Shown piece by piece: positions 1-9,857 of a stretch of DNA of 37,363 nt. The notes beneath the pieces are model-generated. The model was not told the origin of the DNA, did no database searches, and was given only the letters and a program-made list of their open reading frames with translations. The stretch comes from Cryomorphaceae bacterium (GTDB lineage: Bacteria; Bacteroidota; Bacteroidia; Flavobacteriales_D; Crocinitomicaceae): contig JAIXXP010000127.1 in assembly GCA_027490665.1 (NCBI GenBank), positions 1 to 37,363 on the forward strand, in the 5' to 3' direction. Positions within the stretch are counted from its first letter, which is position 1, and each line of letters starts with the position of its first letter. Both the position numbers and the translations under genes were made by a program.

Positions 1-2139
1 ACAAGAAAGTCAATGATGACTGGCGGCAAGGAAATCCTTGTAGAGACCGGGAAGTTGGCAAAACAGGCAGATGGTTCTGTTGTGGTGCGCATGGGCGACA
101 CCATGTTGCTCGCTACTGTAGTGGCAGCACAAGACGCAAAGGAAGGCGTCGATTTTCTTCCACTTACGGTAGACTACCGTGAGAAATACGCGGCTGCAGG
201 TCGTTTCCCAGGCGGGTTTTTCCGTCGTGAGGCGCGCCCTTCTGAGACCGAAATTTTAGTCATGCGTTTGGTTGACCGCGCTTTGCGTCCGCTCTTCCCA
301 GACGATTACCATGCTGAAGTTCAGGTCATGATTCAACTTATGTCCTACGATGGTGTGCACAACCCAGACGCTTTGTGCGGTTTGGCAGCTTCAGCAGCTA
401 TTGCGGTTTCGAACATTCCGTTCAATGGCCCAATGTCTGAAGTGCGCGTAGGTCGTGTCAACGGAGAGTTTATCCTCAACCCAACAATGGCTGAAATCGC
501 ACTTTCAGATATCGATGTTATGGTTGCTGGTACAGCCAAAGACGTCAACATGGTTGAAGGCGAAATGCAAGAAATCTCTGAAGCCGAATTGGTAGAAGTG
601 ATCAAACTTGCGCACGCTGCAATTATTGAACAATGTAATTTCCAATTGGAGCTTGCTGCAGAAATCCCAACTGCCAATCCAAAACGCGAATACTCCCACG
701 AGTCTCACGACGCTGACGTTCGTGCCAAAGTATTCGAGCTTGCAATGGAAAAATGTAAAGACGTTGCACGACAAGGTTTGGCCAATAAAGCAATGCGCAC
801 CGAACTTTTCGATGCCATTAAAGCTGAAGTAAAAGCTGGTTTTTCTGAAGAAGAACTCGAGCACGCTGGCAAATTTATTTCTGTATATTTCTCAGAAGTG
901 AAGAAAAAAGCTGTTCGTTGGGTCATGCTCAATGAGCGCAAGCGCTTAGATGGTCGTCAGTTTGACGAAATCCGTCCAATTTGGGCCGAGGTAGATTACC
1001 TTCCTATGGTTCATGGTTCTGCTGTATTTACCCGCGGCGAAACGCAATCACTCACCACACTAACCCTCGGTGGTAAAATGGACGAGCAAATGATTGACGG
1101 TGCTACTTTCCAAGGAACTGAAAAATTCTTATTGCACTATAATTTCCCTCCATTCTCTACAGGTGAAGCGAAACCACTTCGTGGTACCTCCCGTCGTGAG
1201 ATCGGTCATGGCAACTTGGCGCTTCGCGCTCTCAAGCCTGTTATGCCAGACGACTACCCATACGCGGTTCGTATTGTTTCTGATATCCTTGAATCAAACG
1301 GTTCGTCTTCAATGGCAACAGTTTGTGCTGGTACCCTTGCCCTCATGGACGGTGGTGTGCCTATCAAATCTCCAGTTTCAGGTATAGCAATGGGCTTAGT
1401 TGCCGACGAAGGTAAATTTGCTGTATTGTCTGATATTCTCGGAGACGAAGATCACCTCGGCGACATGGACTTCAAAGTAACCGGTACTGCCAATGGCATC
1501 ACTGCTTGTCAAATGGACATCAAAGTCGATGGTTTGCCATACGAAGTCTTGACACAAGCACTAGAGCAATCGCGCGCAGGTCGTTTGCATATTCTCGGTA
1601 AAATCACCGAAACTATGCCGGCACCACGCCCTGAGCTCAAGCCACAAACACCGCGCTTAGAAGCATTGACCGTTCCTAACGAAATGATCGGTGCCATCAT
1701 CGGGCCTGGAGGAAAAATCATCCAAGGTTTACAGAAAGAGACCAAAACAACCATTACCATTGAAGAATTACCAAATGGCGAAGGTCGTGTACAAGTACTT
1801 TCGAACAACGGAAACGACATGGCTGAAGCAATCCGCTTGATCCGTCAAATTGCATTTCCACCACAAGTAGACGAAGGTGCAACTTATGAAGGTAAAGTAA
1901 AATCTGTCAAAGAATTCGGTTGCTTCGTAGAAATCGTTCCCGGAACAGATGGCCTCATCCACATCTCTGAATTTGCTTGGGAAAAAACAGCAAAAATGGA
2001 AGATGTCGTAAAAGAAGGCGAAATGCTTACTTTCAAAGTGATTGGAAAAGATCCAAAAACTAAAAAATGGAAATTATCTCGCAAAGTTTTGTTGCCACGC
2101 CCTGAGCGTCCAGCAACAGAGCAAGCTTCTGCAGAATAA
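1..2139 (+). CDS. pnp: Polynucleotide phosphorylase (PNPase), 5'-partial
   Basis: PNPase degrades RNA 3' to 5' by phosphorolysis, usually as a trimer in the cytoplasm. Counting from the first ATG at 13, two RNase PH cores are visible (about residues 10-140 and 310-540), joined by a helical segment. A KH domain follows (from about residue 554, with [12 protein letters not shown]) and then an S1 domain (about 621-690, [19 protein letters not shown]). The core retains the phosphate-binding stretch [13 protein letters not shown] and the QMDIK motif. The frame is open to the left edge, and the visible residues before ATG 13 (TRKS) match the usual family N-terminus. The true start is therefore probably a few codons outside the window, and the feature is taken as partial from base 1. 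It ends just before a strong terminator, so it is the last gene of its transcript. Confidence 0.97.
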   Translation, partial: TRKSMMTGGKEILVETGKLAKQADGSVVVRMGDTMLLATVVAAQDAKEGVDFLPLTVDYREKYAAAGRFPGGFFRREARPSETEILVMRLVDRALRPLFPDDYHAEVQVMIQLMSYDGVHNPDALCGLAASAAIAVSNIPFNGPMSEVRVGRVNGEFILNPTMAEIALSDIDVMVAGTAKDVNMVEGEMQEISEAELVEVIKLAHAAIIEQCNFQLELAAEIPTANPKREYSHESHDADVRAKVFELAMEKCKDVARQGLANKAMRTELFDAIKAEVKAGFSEEELEHAGKFISVYFSEVKKKAVRWVMLNERKRLDGRQFDEIRPIWAEVDYLPMVHGSAVFTRGETQSLTTLTLGGKMDEQMIDGATFQGTEKFLLHYNFPPFSTGEAKPLRGTSRREIGHGNLALRALKPVMPDDYPYAVRIVSDILESNGSSSMATVCAGTLALMDGGVPIKSPVSGIAMGLVADEGKFAVLSDILGDEDHLGDMDFKVTGTANGITACQMDIKVDGLPYEVLTQALEQSRAGRLHILGKITETMPAPRPELKPQTPRLEALTVPNEMIGAIIGPGGKIIQGLQKETKTTITIEELPNGEGRVQVLSNNGNDMAEAIRLIRQIAFPPQVDEGATYEGKVKSVKEFGCFVEIVPGTDGLIHISEFAWEKTAKMEDVVKEGEMLTFKVIGKDPKTKKWKLSRKVLLPRPERPATEQASAE

Positions 2140-2160
2140 GATCTATAAGATAACAATTGC

Positions 2161-2190
2161 AAAAGGGCGGAGGTAACTCCGCCCTTTTTT
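2161..2190 (+). terminator. Intrinsic terminator of pnp
   Basis: Perfect 12-bp stem: AAAAGGGCGGAG (2161-2172), loop GTAA, CTCCGCCCTTTT (2177-2188), followed by more T. It lies 22 bases after the pnp stop. Confidence 0.93.
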
Positions 2191-2235
2191 ATGTATTGTT
2201 CATCCTGCTGTACAGTATATTAACGTACAAAGTTG

Positions 2236-2243
2236 TAACTTTA
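2236..2243 (+). promoter_or_regulatory. Probable Bacteroidota -7 box for the calcium-repeat protein
   Basis: TAACTTTA matches 7 of 8 positions of TAnnTTTG and lies 19 bases before ATG 2263. It follows the pnp terminator, so this gene probably has its own promoter. No convincing -33 TTTG was found. Confidence 0.45.
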
Positions 2244-2262
2244 CCCAACCAAAAATATTTTT

Positions 2263-4959
2263 ATGAAAAAAGGTTTACTTTTTATCCTAACTATTCTGAG
2301 CCTCAACGCGTTTGCGCAAGCCTTTGAATCTTTTAATTTTACGGGTTCCGCCAATGCAAACGGTTGGACGACGCATAGTGTAACTGCTGGTCAAGAAGGT
2401 CAATTAGTGGCATTGACGACACCGTCACAAAATGGAAATTCACTATCCTATAGCGGTCTTGCTGCTTCAACTGCTAACCGCATGGCTCTTGTTGCAGGTT
2501 CCTCAACAGCCACAGAAGATATCAATAAGCCATTTACTACCACATTACCTATTGGTTATTTTTCGTTTTTGTTAAACGTAACGAATACAACAGGCCTAAC
2601 CGCCGGAGGTGCCTATTTTATTGGTTTTGGCGGAACAGCGGGGGCAAATGTAACGGTTTATTTCCCAAGACTTTTTATTAAATTGGGCGCAACACCAAAC
2701 ACCTTTCAACTCGGAATTTTAAATACTTCAGGAGGGGTTGGTGCTGTTGCAACTTATTTGCCAACGGAATATACGCCAGGTACAACCATGTTGGTTGTTG
2801 CCAAAGCAAGTGCGCCAGCGGTTGCGGGTGTCATTACCGCTTCGTTATGGGTGAACCCTGTGCCTGGAGCGGCGGAACCAGCTGCAGGAGTCACCAATGC
2901 AGGAGGTACAAGCACTTGGCCAACAAATGGTATTCAGTCTGTCTATCTCAGACAAGCTACCGGTACGGGCAATTACGAAATCGACGAAATTCGCACAGGT
3001 GAAACTTGGGCTTCAGTTACACCCGGAGCAGCCGCTTCTTGTGTCACTTACAACACAATTACAGCTACTGCTTGTAATTCTTATGTACTGAACAACCAAA
3101 CCTATACTACTTCTGGAACCTATGTTCAAACCTTAGCAAACGCCAATGCAGCTGGTTGCGACTCCATCATTAATTTAAATTTGACTATCAACAATGCCAA
3201 TAGTTCAACCTTGAACATTACCAACTGTGGCCCTTATACGCTAAACAACCAAATCTATAGCGCTTCTGGTTCTTACACCCAACTCACTCAAAATGTAGCG
3301 GGTTGTGACAGCACAATTACCCTGAATTTGAGCATTGTTGGGTCCTTGACTTACTATCAAGATTTAGACAACGATGGCTACGGAAATGCAGCGGTTTCTC
3401 AAACGGGTTGTGCAGCCATTACGGGTTATGTGACCAATAGTTCTGATTGTAATGACAACAACAACGCAATTTATCCTGGGGCAGTGGATATCGCAGGTAA
3501 TGGCATCGACGAAGACTGCAATGGTTTTGATGCGCCTTTGCAATTGGGCATTTATGAATTTGCAGCAACAGTAGATTGCGCTACCCAAGACGTAGCTGCC
3601 ACCAATACAAGTACCAACTGGACTTTCTCTGATTTCACCGCACAGGGCAATAACTGTGCCGCTGGCGGTGGTGTTTTCAATCGCAGTGCATGGAACCAAA
3701 CGGCAATTTTAGACCTAAATCAGTACAATCAATTCACTATAAGCGGAGCAAATTGCACCAATCTCAACTTATCTAAATTGGCCTTGAACCACCGCACAAG
3801 TACAACAGGAGGTACCCCAACCATCTTTGTGCGTTCTAGCTTGGATAATTTTGCCGCAGACATCGACACAATCGCTTCTTCTTGGAATGGCAACGTTGCT
3901 TTAACTGACACCATCATTTTACCAGCCACATTCTCTAATGTGAGTGCAGTAACTTTCCGTTTTTATGTGATCAATCAAGCAACAAATACCTCTACGCTCC
4001 GCATGGACAACGTTTCTGTTTGGGGTAATTCCATTTCAATCACTCCAAGCTTGTATTACGCAGATGCCGACGGTGACGGTTTTGGAGATTTAGCCAATGA
4101 CTCACTTTCTTGTTCAGCTCCTATTGGTTATGTAGCGAACAGCACGGATTGCAATGACACCGATGCTTTGGTCAACCCAACCACTATTTGGTTCCAAGAT
4201 CTAGACAACGACCAAGTTGGCAACAGTACAGTAAGCCAAGTTTCGTGCTTGCAACCTGCAGGTTATGTCTTGGCCAATGGCGACTGCGATGACAACAATG
4301 CCTCAATAGTAGCTCCTGTAATCTATTACACTGATGCCGACAACGATGGTTTTGGCGACGACGCAACCGCAACTCCTTTCTGTCAAGCACCTGTTAACAT
4401 GATCGCTATTGGTGGCGACTGCAACGATGCTAACAACGCTATTTACCCGGGGGCGCCTGAAGTTTGCGATGGTTTCGACAACAACTGTAATGGTCAAGAA
4501 GACGAAGGGCTTACTTTCTTGAATTACTACTTCGATGGAGATGACGATGGTTATGGAATTGGCAACCCAACGGTTTCATGTACGCCTTTAACAGGTTACG
4601 CAACCCTCACCGGCGACTGCGACGATAGTAACAATACAGTTTACCCTGGTGCTACTGATACCGAAGGTAACAACGTAGACGAAAACTGTGACGGCGTAGA
4701 CGGCGTTGCCGGAATTGAGGCTACAACTTTGGTTGCTCAATTGGCTCCGAACCCGACAAATGGTTTGGTTGTTATTCGCCTTTCTAAAACGATCAATGGT
4801 CAAATGACCGTAACCGATCTAAACGGTAAAATCCTTCTTCAACAAGCAGCGAATGGTCTTGCCTTTGAACTTGACCTGCTTTCATTTGAGCAAGGCACTT
4901 ACTTAGTTCATATTTTAGACGCAGACAATACATTGGTGCAACGCATCATTAAAATGTAA
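2263..4959 (+). CDS. Secreted protein with MopE/TSP3-like Asp-rich repeats and T9SS sorting domain
   Basis: 898 aa. A signal peptide is clear (MKKGLLFILTILSLNAFAQA). Residues about 20-260 form a beta-rich, Gly/Ala/Thr-rich region. Two Cys-containing repeats follow (about 267-360, each with TxxxCxxYxLNNQxYxxSGxY and AGCDSxIxLNL), a type common in Bacteroidota adhesins. From about residue 364, Asp-rich repeats occur around 364-424, 598-640, 642-680, 685-745 and 754-812. Their hallmarks are DxDxDGxG, a Cys, then GDCNDxNNxxYPGAxE and DxxDxNCNG. Such repeats bind calcium or other metals in MopE and thrombospondin type-3 families. Between the first two sets lies a Cys-poor beta domain (about 430-595). 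The last 80 residues (LAPNPTNG... QGTYLVHI... QRIIKM) are a type A T9SS C-terminal domain, so export through the outer membrane to the cell surface or medium is expected. Its substrate or partner is unknown. Confidence 0.85.
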   Translation: MKKGLLFILTILSLNAFAQAFESFNFTGSANANGWTTHSVTAGQEGQLVALTTPSQNGNSLSYSGLAASTANRMALVAGSSTATEDINKPFTTTLPIGYFSFLLNVTNTTGLTAGGAYFIGFGGTAGANVTVYFPRLFIKLGATPNTFQLGILNTSGGVGAVATYLPTEYTPGTTMLVVAKASAPAVAGVITASLWVNPVPGAAEPAAGVTNAGGTSTWPTNGIQSVYLRQATGTGNYEIDEIRTGETWASVTPGAAASCVTYNTITATACNSYVLNNQTYTTSGTYVQTLANANAAGCDSIINLNLTINNANSSTLNITNCGPYTLNNQIYSASGSYTQLTQNVAGCDSTITLNLSIVGSLTYYQDLDNDGYGNAAVSQTGCAAITGYVTNSSDCNDNNNAIYPGAVDIAGNGIDEDCNGFDAPLQLGIYEFAATVDCATQDVAATNTSTNWTFSDFTAQGNNCAAGGGVFNRSAWNQTAILDLNQYNQFTISGANCTNLNLSKLALNHRTSTTGGTPTIFVRSSLDNFAADIDTIASSWNGNVALTDTIILPATFSNVSAVTFRFYVINQATNTSTLRMDNVSVWGNSISITPSLYYADADGDGFGDLANDSLSCSAPIGYVANSTDCNDTDALVNPTTIWFQDLDNDQVGNSTVSQVSCLQPAGYVLANGDCDDNNASIVAPVIYYTDADNDGFGDDATATPFCQAPVNMIAIGGDCNDANNAIYPGAPEVCDGFDNNCNGQEDEGLTFLNYYFDGDDDGYGIGNPTVSCTPLTGYATLTGDCDDSNNTVYPGATDTEGNNVDENCDGVDGVAGIEATTLVAQLAPNPTNGLVVIRLSKTINGQMTVTDLNGKILLQQAANGLAFELDLLSFEQGTYLVHILDADNTLVQRIIKM

Positions 4960-4998
4960 GTTTGTAACATTCTCAGGTGTTGAACGTCCTCACCTATT

Positions 4999-5023
4999 AA
5001 AGCCACCTTCGGGTGGCTTTTTT
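4999..5023 (+). terminator. Intrinsic terminator after the calcium-repeat gene
   Basis: Stem AAAGCCACC (4999-5007), loop TTCG, GGTGGCTTT (5012-5020), then T to 5023. It separates this gene from the downstream peptidase gene. Confidence 0.92.
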
Positions 5024-5062
5024 GTGCGCAAAACTTTGTACTTTTATTTCAAATATTTCTAC

Positions 5063-8029
5063 ATGAAAAAATTACTCTTTTTACTTTTGCCTTTTGGCGC
5101 TTTCAGTCAGTATTTTCAGCAAGATGTCAGTTACCAAATTGAGGTTAAGCTCGATGATAAAAATCATACATTAAGTGGTTTTGAATCCTTAACCTACAAG
5201 AACAATTCTCCACAAACTCTTGACGTCATCTACATGCACGTTTGGCCCAATGCCTATAAAAATAAAGAGACCGCACTCGCGAAGCAGCTCAAGCGCAACG
5301 ACGGAGACAAAATTGCCAAAGCTGAAGCTAAAGACCTGGGTTTCATCGATTCACTTGATTTCAAAGTTAATGGCAATAACGTAAAATGGGAATACGATCC
5401 TCAACACATCGATATCGTTTTATTGCATTTAGCTAGCCCTTTAGCACCTGGGCAACAAATTCAGATTTCTACACCATTCAAAGTCAAAATTCCTTCGGGT
5501 AGTCTTTCTCGCCTAGGACATATCGGTCAATCTTATCAAATTACGCAATGGTATCCTAAACCTGCGGTCTATGACCAAAACGGCTGGAATGCCATGCCAT
5601 ACTTGAATCAAGGCGAATTCTATTCAGAATTTGGCAATTTTGATGTCAAGATTACCGTACCTGCTAACTATGTAGTTGGCGCAACTGGTGAGCTGCAAAC
5701 GGCAAGTGAAATCGCATTCTTGACTGATAAAGTCAATGAAAGCAAGAAAAAATTAGAAAAGCTCCTCAATCAAGAAACGGATCGTTCCAAGAACTTTCCG
5801 GAATCAGCTACAGAATGGAAAACTATTCAATACAAACAAGACCGCGTCCACGACTTCGCTTGGTTTGCCGACAAACGCTTTTTAGTCTTGAAAGGAGAAG
5901 TTGTTTTGCCACATTCAAAAGAAACCGTCACCACTTGGGCTATGTTCACGCCTCAAAATGCCAAACTATGGGCCAATGCCTTGGAATACCTACACGACGG
6001 AACTTATTACTATTCGTTATGGAACGGCGATTACCCTTACAAGCACGTTACCGCAATCGACGGAACAATTAGCGCCGGTGGAGGCATGGAATACCCAATG
6101 ATCACCGTCATTGGTAACTCAAGCTCGAAAGAAGAATTAGAAGTGGTCATTGTGCACGAAGTAGGGCACAACTGGTTTTACGGTATTTTAGGCTCTAACG
6201 AGCGCGTACACGGCTGGATGGACGAAGGACTCAACACCCTCAACGAAATGCGTTACGTCCAAACCAAATACCCAGACAACACCCGCTTTTCTGATATGGT
6301 TGCCGGTGGCCGCTTTCACTTAGGTGACCTCGATCACCACGACTCGGGCGACATCATGTACCGCACTTTAGCAAGTTTTGGCTTAGATCAACCGCTCGAA
6401 ACGCATTCCGACGATTTTTCTAGTTTCAACTATGGCGCCATTATGTACCAAAAAACAGGGGTCATTTTCTTTTATTTAATGGATTACCTCGGTGCCGAAA
6501 AATTCGACGCAGCGATGTCGGCCTACTACCAACAATGGAAATTCAAGCACCCACAACCGGCCGACTTGCGCAAAGTATTGGAAACCGAAACTGGTAAAGA
6601 TTTGAGCTGGTTATTCGAAGATCTCATTCAAACCACCAAGCACATCGACTACAAATTGAAGGCGGTCCAAATCTCCAAAACCGGAACAGTGGTCAAGTTG
6701 GCCAATAAAGGACAGGTCGACGGCCCAATTGAAGTCAATATCTACGGTCAAGACAAACAGGTTGAAACCGTTTGGGCCGAACCAGGTCAGACTTCAGTAG
6801 TCGCCAAAACGCCTTATGCTTCCATTGCTAAAGTTGAAATCGACCGCGCAAATGATATCCCTGAGCTCAACCGCCAAAACAACCTTTGGGTGAAGGATCA
6901 ACTCTTCCACAAAGTAGAACCATTGCGTATGGAATTCTTGTTCGGCGATCACGAAAAAGACAAACGCACTATTTTCTGGACGCCCATGCTCGGTGGCAAT
7001 GCCTACGACGGCCTCATGGCTGGTGTAACGCTACACAACATTGGTCTGGCACCTAAAAAATTCACCTATTTAGTGAGCCCAATGCTCAGCACTGCGCGTT
7101 TGCGCCCTGCGGGTATTGCCGAGTTCTCTTACCAAATTTTACCTACCAAAGCCATCGAACTGATGCGCTTGGGTTTATCGGTAAAGTCTTTCGGAACGCA
7201 ACGCGACGCTGACAACAACTATTTTGTTGCTTTTTCTCCCTACGTCTCTATCAATTTTGGAGACCGCAAAGCACGCCATGCTTTTCATCATGATGTATTG
7301 ATCCAAGGAATTTATAATAGAAATGTCTTAGGTGGCGCTATTTCATATAATGATCAAGGTGCGTTTGCTCAATTGACCACGAATTACCGCAAGCCAGCAT
7401 ATCAAGCCCAGTGGGTAAATCGTTACGAATACTTTAAAACGGGCGATGAATTCATCTCAAGAATCTGGACCAACCTCAATCAGAACTTCTCATACCGCAT
7501 TGGTAAATTTGACCGCGATGTAACCCTTAATCTTTTTGGTGGCTATACGCTCAATCATCAGATCTCAAACCTAAGTGGGGACCGCTATTTTTGGTCTATA
7601 AATGGTTTGCAAGGTCAGCAAGATCTATTTTTGGAAGACTATAACTTTGGTCGTTCTGACGTCAGTGGTTTTTGGTCACAACAGCGCATGGATCGCCATG
7701 GGCAGTTTCATACGGGTAATTCAGCTGGCAGCAATATCAATTGGCTCACAACTGCAACTGTTTATGCTCAACTTCCAATTAAGCCCAATTTCTTTGGTGT
7801 TTTTGCCGATTTTGGTGCGGCGCGCGGTACGTTTCAAACAGTTGATATGTATTACAATGCGGGTGTTGCGCTTCGTCTTGGAAAAGTATTTGGTATCTAT
7901 TTTCCTTTGGTTTATGGCAATAATACATTTGCTGGTAACCTTTACACAAACTATTCGCAAAACATCCGCTTCAGCTTGCGCATCAATCCAGTTAATCGCC
8001 TTGGTTTACACGCGCTTTTAAATTCTTAA
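5063..8029 (+). CDS. M1-family zinc metallopeptidase with C-terminal barrel-like domain
   Basis: 988 aa from ATG 5063. An upstream in-frame GTG at 5024 abuts the preceding terminator and would put 13 residues before a good signal peptide (MKKLLFLLLPFGAFSQ), so ATG 5063 is preferred. Residues about 20-220 are the M1 N-terminal beta domain. The catalytic domain has GGGMEYPM (the exopeptidase/substrate-binding motif, usually GAMEN) and HEVGH-x18-E, giving zinc ligands H365, H369 and E388 with catalytic E366. After about residue 620 the protein changes to alternating-residue beta strands rich in aromatics (for example LNLFGGYTLNHQ and IRFSLRINPVNRLG), resembling an outer-membrane barrel. It is therefore probably an exported, membrane-anchored aminopeptidase-like enzyme, although several Bacteroidota M1 paralogues have no known substrate. 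sppA starts one base after its stop, so the two genes form an operon. Confidence 0.9.
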   Translation: MKKLLFLLLPFGAFSQYFQQDVSYQIEVKLDDKNHTLSGFESLTYKNNSPQTLDVIYMHVWPNAYKNKETALAKQLKRNDGDKIAKAEAKDLGFIDSLDFKVNGNNVKWEYDPQHIDIVLLHLASPLAPGQQIQISTPFKVKIPSGSLSRLGHIGQSYQITQWYPKPAVYDQNGWNAMPYLNQGEFYSEFGNFDVKITVPANYVVGATGELQTASEIAFLTDKVNESKKKLEKLLNQETDRSKNFPESATEWKTIQYKQDRVHDFAWFADKRFLVLKGEVVLPHSKETVTTWAMFTPQNAKLWANALEYLHDGTYYYSLWNGDYPYKHVTAIDGTISAGGGMEYPMITVIGNSSSKEELEVVIVHEVGHNWFYGILGSNERVHGWMDEGLNTLNEMRYVQTKYPDNTRFSDMVAGGRFHLGDLDHHDSGDIMYRTLASFGLDQPLETHSDDFSSFNYGAIMYQKTGVIFFYLMDYLGAEKFDAAMSAYYQQWKFKHPQPADLRKVLETETGKDLSWLFEDLIQTTKHIDYKLKAVQISKTGTVVKLANKGQVDGPIEVNIYGQDKQVETVWAEPGQTSVVAKTPYASIAKVEIDRANDIPELNRQNNLWVKDQLFHKVEPLRMEFLFGDHEKDKRTIFWTPMLGGNAYDGLMAGVTLHNIGLAPKKFTYLVSPMLSTARLRPAGIAEFSYQILPTKAIELMRLGLSVKSFGTQRDADNNYFVAFSPYVSINFGDRKARHAFHHDVLIQGIYNRNVLGGAISYNDQGAFAQLTTNYRKPAYQAQWVNRYEYFKTGDEFISRIWTNLNQNFSYRIGKFDRDVTLNLFGGYTLNHQISNLSGDRYFWSINGLQGQQDLFLEDYNFGRSDVSGFWSQQRMDRHGQFHTGNSAGSNINWLTTATVYAQLPIKPNFFGVFADFGAARGTFQTVDMYYNAGVALRLGKVFGIYFPLVYGNNTFAGNLYTNYSQNIRFSLRINPVNRLGLHALLNS

Positions 8030-8030
8030 T

Positions 8031-9821
8031 ATGTCAGAAAATCGCCTTTCATTCGGAAAACTTTTTTGGCCAAGTTTCCTAGCAGTTTTTGTAGCAGGCT
8101 TGGTTGGTATGGTCTTTTTCTTTCTTGTTTTGGGTGGCATCATCGGTTCCTTTGGCGATTTCGGCCCCGAACCATTAGCGCTTCAAAATAATACAGTCTT
8201 ACACCTGAAACTTTCTGGCACCATACAAGACGTTTCTGATGAATCTTTTGATCCTGCGTCTTTTAAGCTAGACCGCACTATGGGCTTACCCGAAATTTTG
8301 GTGGGACTGGAAGAGGCGGCCCAAGATGCTAAAATCAAAGGCATTTTTCTCGAAATGAAAAATCCTAGTATGGGAATGGCCACCGCCGAAGAATTGCGCG
8401 AGGCCATAAAAGATTTTCAAAAATCAGGAAAGTTTGTGGTTGCTTATTTGACAAGCGAGCAAGTAAGTCAATTAGATTATTATGTAAGCAGTGCTTGCAA
8501 AGAAGTTTACGGTATGCATGGGGCATCATTTGTTTGGAGCGGACTCCATGCCGAAAGTTATTTCTTTAAGAACTTACTCGACGAATTGCAAATTGGCGTC
8601 ATGGTGGTTCGGGGTAAAGAGAATGACTTCAAGAGTGCTGTAGAACCTTTCTATCGTAGTGAAATGTCTGACTCTAGTCGTTTGCAAATGCAAGTGTTAT
8701 TGCAAGATCTCTGGAAGCAAAACCGAAACGACATTTCGGCGTCCAGGCAACTAGACACCGCAAACCTCGATTCACTGGTAAATGCGTTAGCCGTTCGAAA
8801 TTTGGATCAAGCCGCAAAACAAAAGTTGCTGAATAAAACAATGTACAGGGGAGAGGTACTTACTTTACTCAAGAAAAAAGTAGGCATAGACGAAAACACA
8901 CCGTTGCGTTTACAAGCTTTTGGTAAATATGCAAGAGATACCTTTCACGACAACCAATTGTTGGCTCGTCAAGAACGACACATTGCAGTGATCTTGGCAG
9001 AAGGAGATGTTGCAACTGAGGGCGATCAAATCAGTACAGAACGCATGACTAAAATGTTGCGTCAAGTTCGCGATAACGAAGAGGTCAAAGCAGTTGTTTT
9101 GCGCATTAATAGTCCAGGAGGATCAGCCTTGGCCAGCGAAGAAATCTGGAAAGAAGTTTCGTTAACTGCTGACAAAAAACCGCTTTATGTATCGATGGGA
9201 GACTACGCAGCTTCAGGTGGGTATTATATTGCCATGCCGGCTGTTAGAATATACGCTAGCCCCATGACCATTACCGGTTCTATTGGCGTGTTTGGTGTAG
9301 TGCCCTATGCTGGTGATTTTCTCAAGAATAAAATTGGTGTCACTACCGATGAAGTTCGAACGCATCGCTATGGTACCTTATCTTTAACACAACGCTTGAA
9401 TCCGGAAGAACTCAACTTCATGCAACTGGAAGTCGATGCTGTTTACAAGCAATTTATTCAGCGCGTGAGTAATGGTCGGAAAATGTCAGAAAAGCGTGTG
9501 CAGCAAGTGGCAAGAGGAAGAGTGTGGACAGGAAAGAATGCACAGCAATGTGGCTTAGTTGATGAATTAGGTGGCTTAAATAGTTGTGTAAAAGCTTTGC
9601 GCAAGCAGGTTGGAGTTAAAGAAGTAGTTTATTACCCACATAAAGAAGACAATACTTTCAACACCTTTTTAGCGCTGCTCGACGAAGAATTGGAAGGTGA
9701 GAAAAGCAGTGCCAAAGTGCAGATTCCGGAAGAATTGTTGGCTTATTATCAAAAATATGCACAAATTAAAAAAATGAAAGGCCTACAAATGCGCCTGCCA
9801 TTTATCTACCGTTTCTATTGA
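8031..9821 (+). CDS. sppA: Signal peptide peptidase SppA, long (67K) type
   Basis: 596 aa. SppA is a membrane serine protease with a Ser-Lys dyad that cleaves leftover signal peptides. An N-terminal membrane anchor is seen at about residues 12-40 (FLAVFVAGLVGMVFFFLVLG). The protein carries the tandem peptidase S49 arrangement. The first half has the catalytic lysine K201 in DFKSAVEPF, and the second half has the nucleophile S395 in DYAASGGYY, preceded by the family motif RINSPGGSA and followed by TGSIGVFG. Its length fits the E. coli-type enzyme (about 618 aa). The start lies one base after the M1 peptidase stop, so the two are co-transcribed and both act in the envelope. No terminator is obvious behind it; the downstream 172 bases form the leader of the rhodopsin gene. 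Confidence 0.96.
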   Translation: MSENRLSFGKLFWPSFLAVFVAGLVGMVFFFLVLGGIIGSFGDFGPEPLALQNNTVLHLKLSGTIQDVSDESFDPASFKLDRTMGLPEILVGLEEAAQDAKIKGIFLEMKNPSMGMATAEELREAIKDFQKSGKFVVAYLTSEQVSQLDYYVSSACKEVYGMHGASFVWSGLHAESYFFKNLLDELQIGVMVVRGKENDFKSAVEPFYRSEMSDSSRLQMQVLLQDLWKQNRNDISASRQLDTANLDSLVNALAVRNLDQAAKQKLLNKTMYRGEVLTLLKKKVGIDENTPLRLQAFGKYARDTFHDNQLLARQERHIAVILAEGDVATEGDQISTERMTKMLRQVRDNEEVKAVVLRINSPGGSALASEEIWKEVSLTADKKPLYVSMGDYAASGGYYIAMPAVRIYASPMTITGSIGVFGVVPYAGDFLKNKIGVTTDEVRTHRYGTLSLTQRLNPEELNFMQLEVDAVYKQFIQRVSNGRKMSEKRVQQVARGRVWTGKNAQQCGLVDELGGLNSCVKALRKQVGVKEVVYYPHKEDNTFNTFLALLDEELEGEKSSAKVQIPEELLAYYQKYAQIKKMKGLQMRLPFIYRFY

Positions 9822-9857
9822 TTTTACTAGGGTTTCAGTAACATATTGACAATTAAT

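Noticed and set aside
3364-4803. Several long minus-strand frames inside the calcium-repeat gene
   Set aside because: They mirror the repetitive plus-strand coding sequence and have no start signals or recognisable domains.
4975-4995. Hairpin AGGTG...CACCT before the terminator at 4999
   Set aside because: Five-base arms only and no T run; the following hairpin is the terminator.
5024-5062. GTG start giving 13 extra residues on the M1 peptidase
   Set aside because: It touches the terminator of the previous gene and would place a hydrophobic aromatic stretch before a normal signal peptide; ATG 5063 explains the sequence better.
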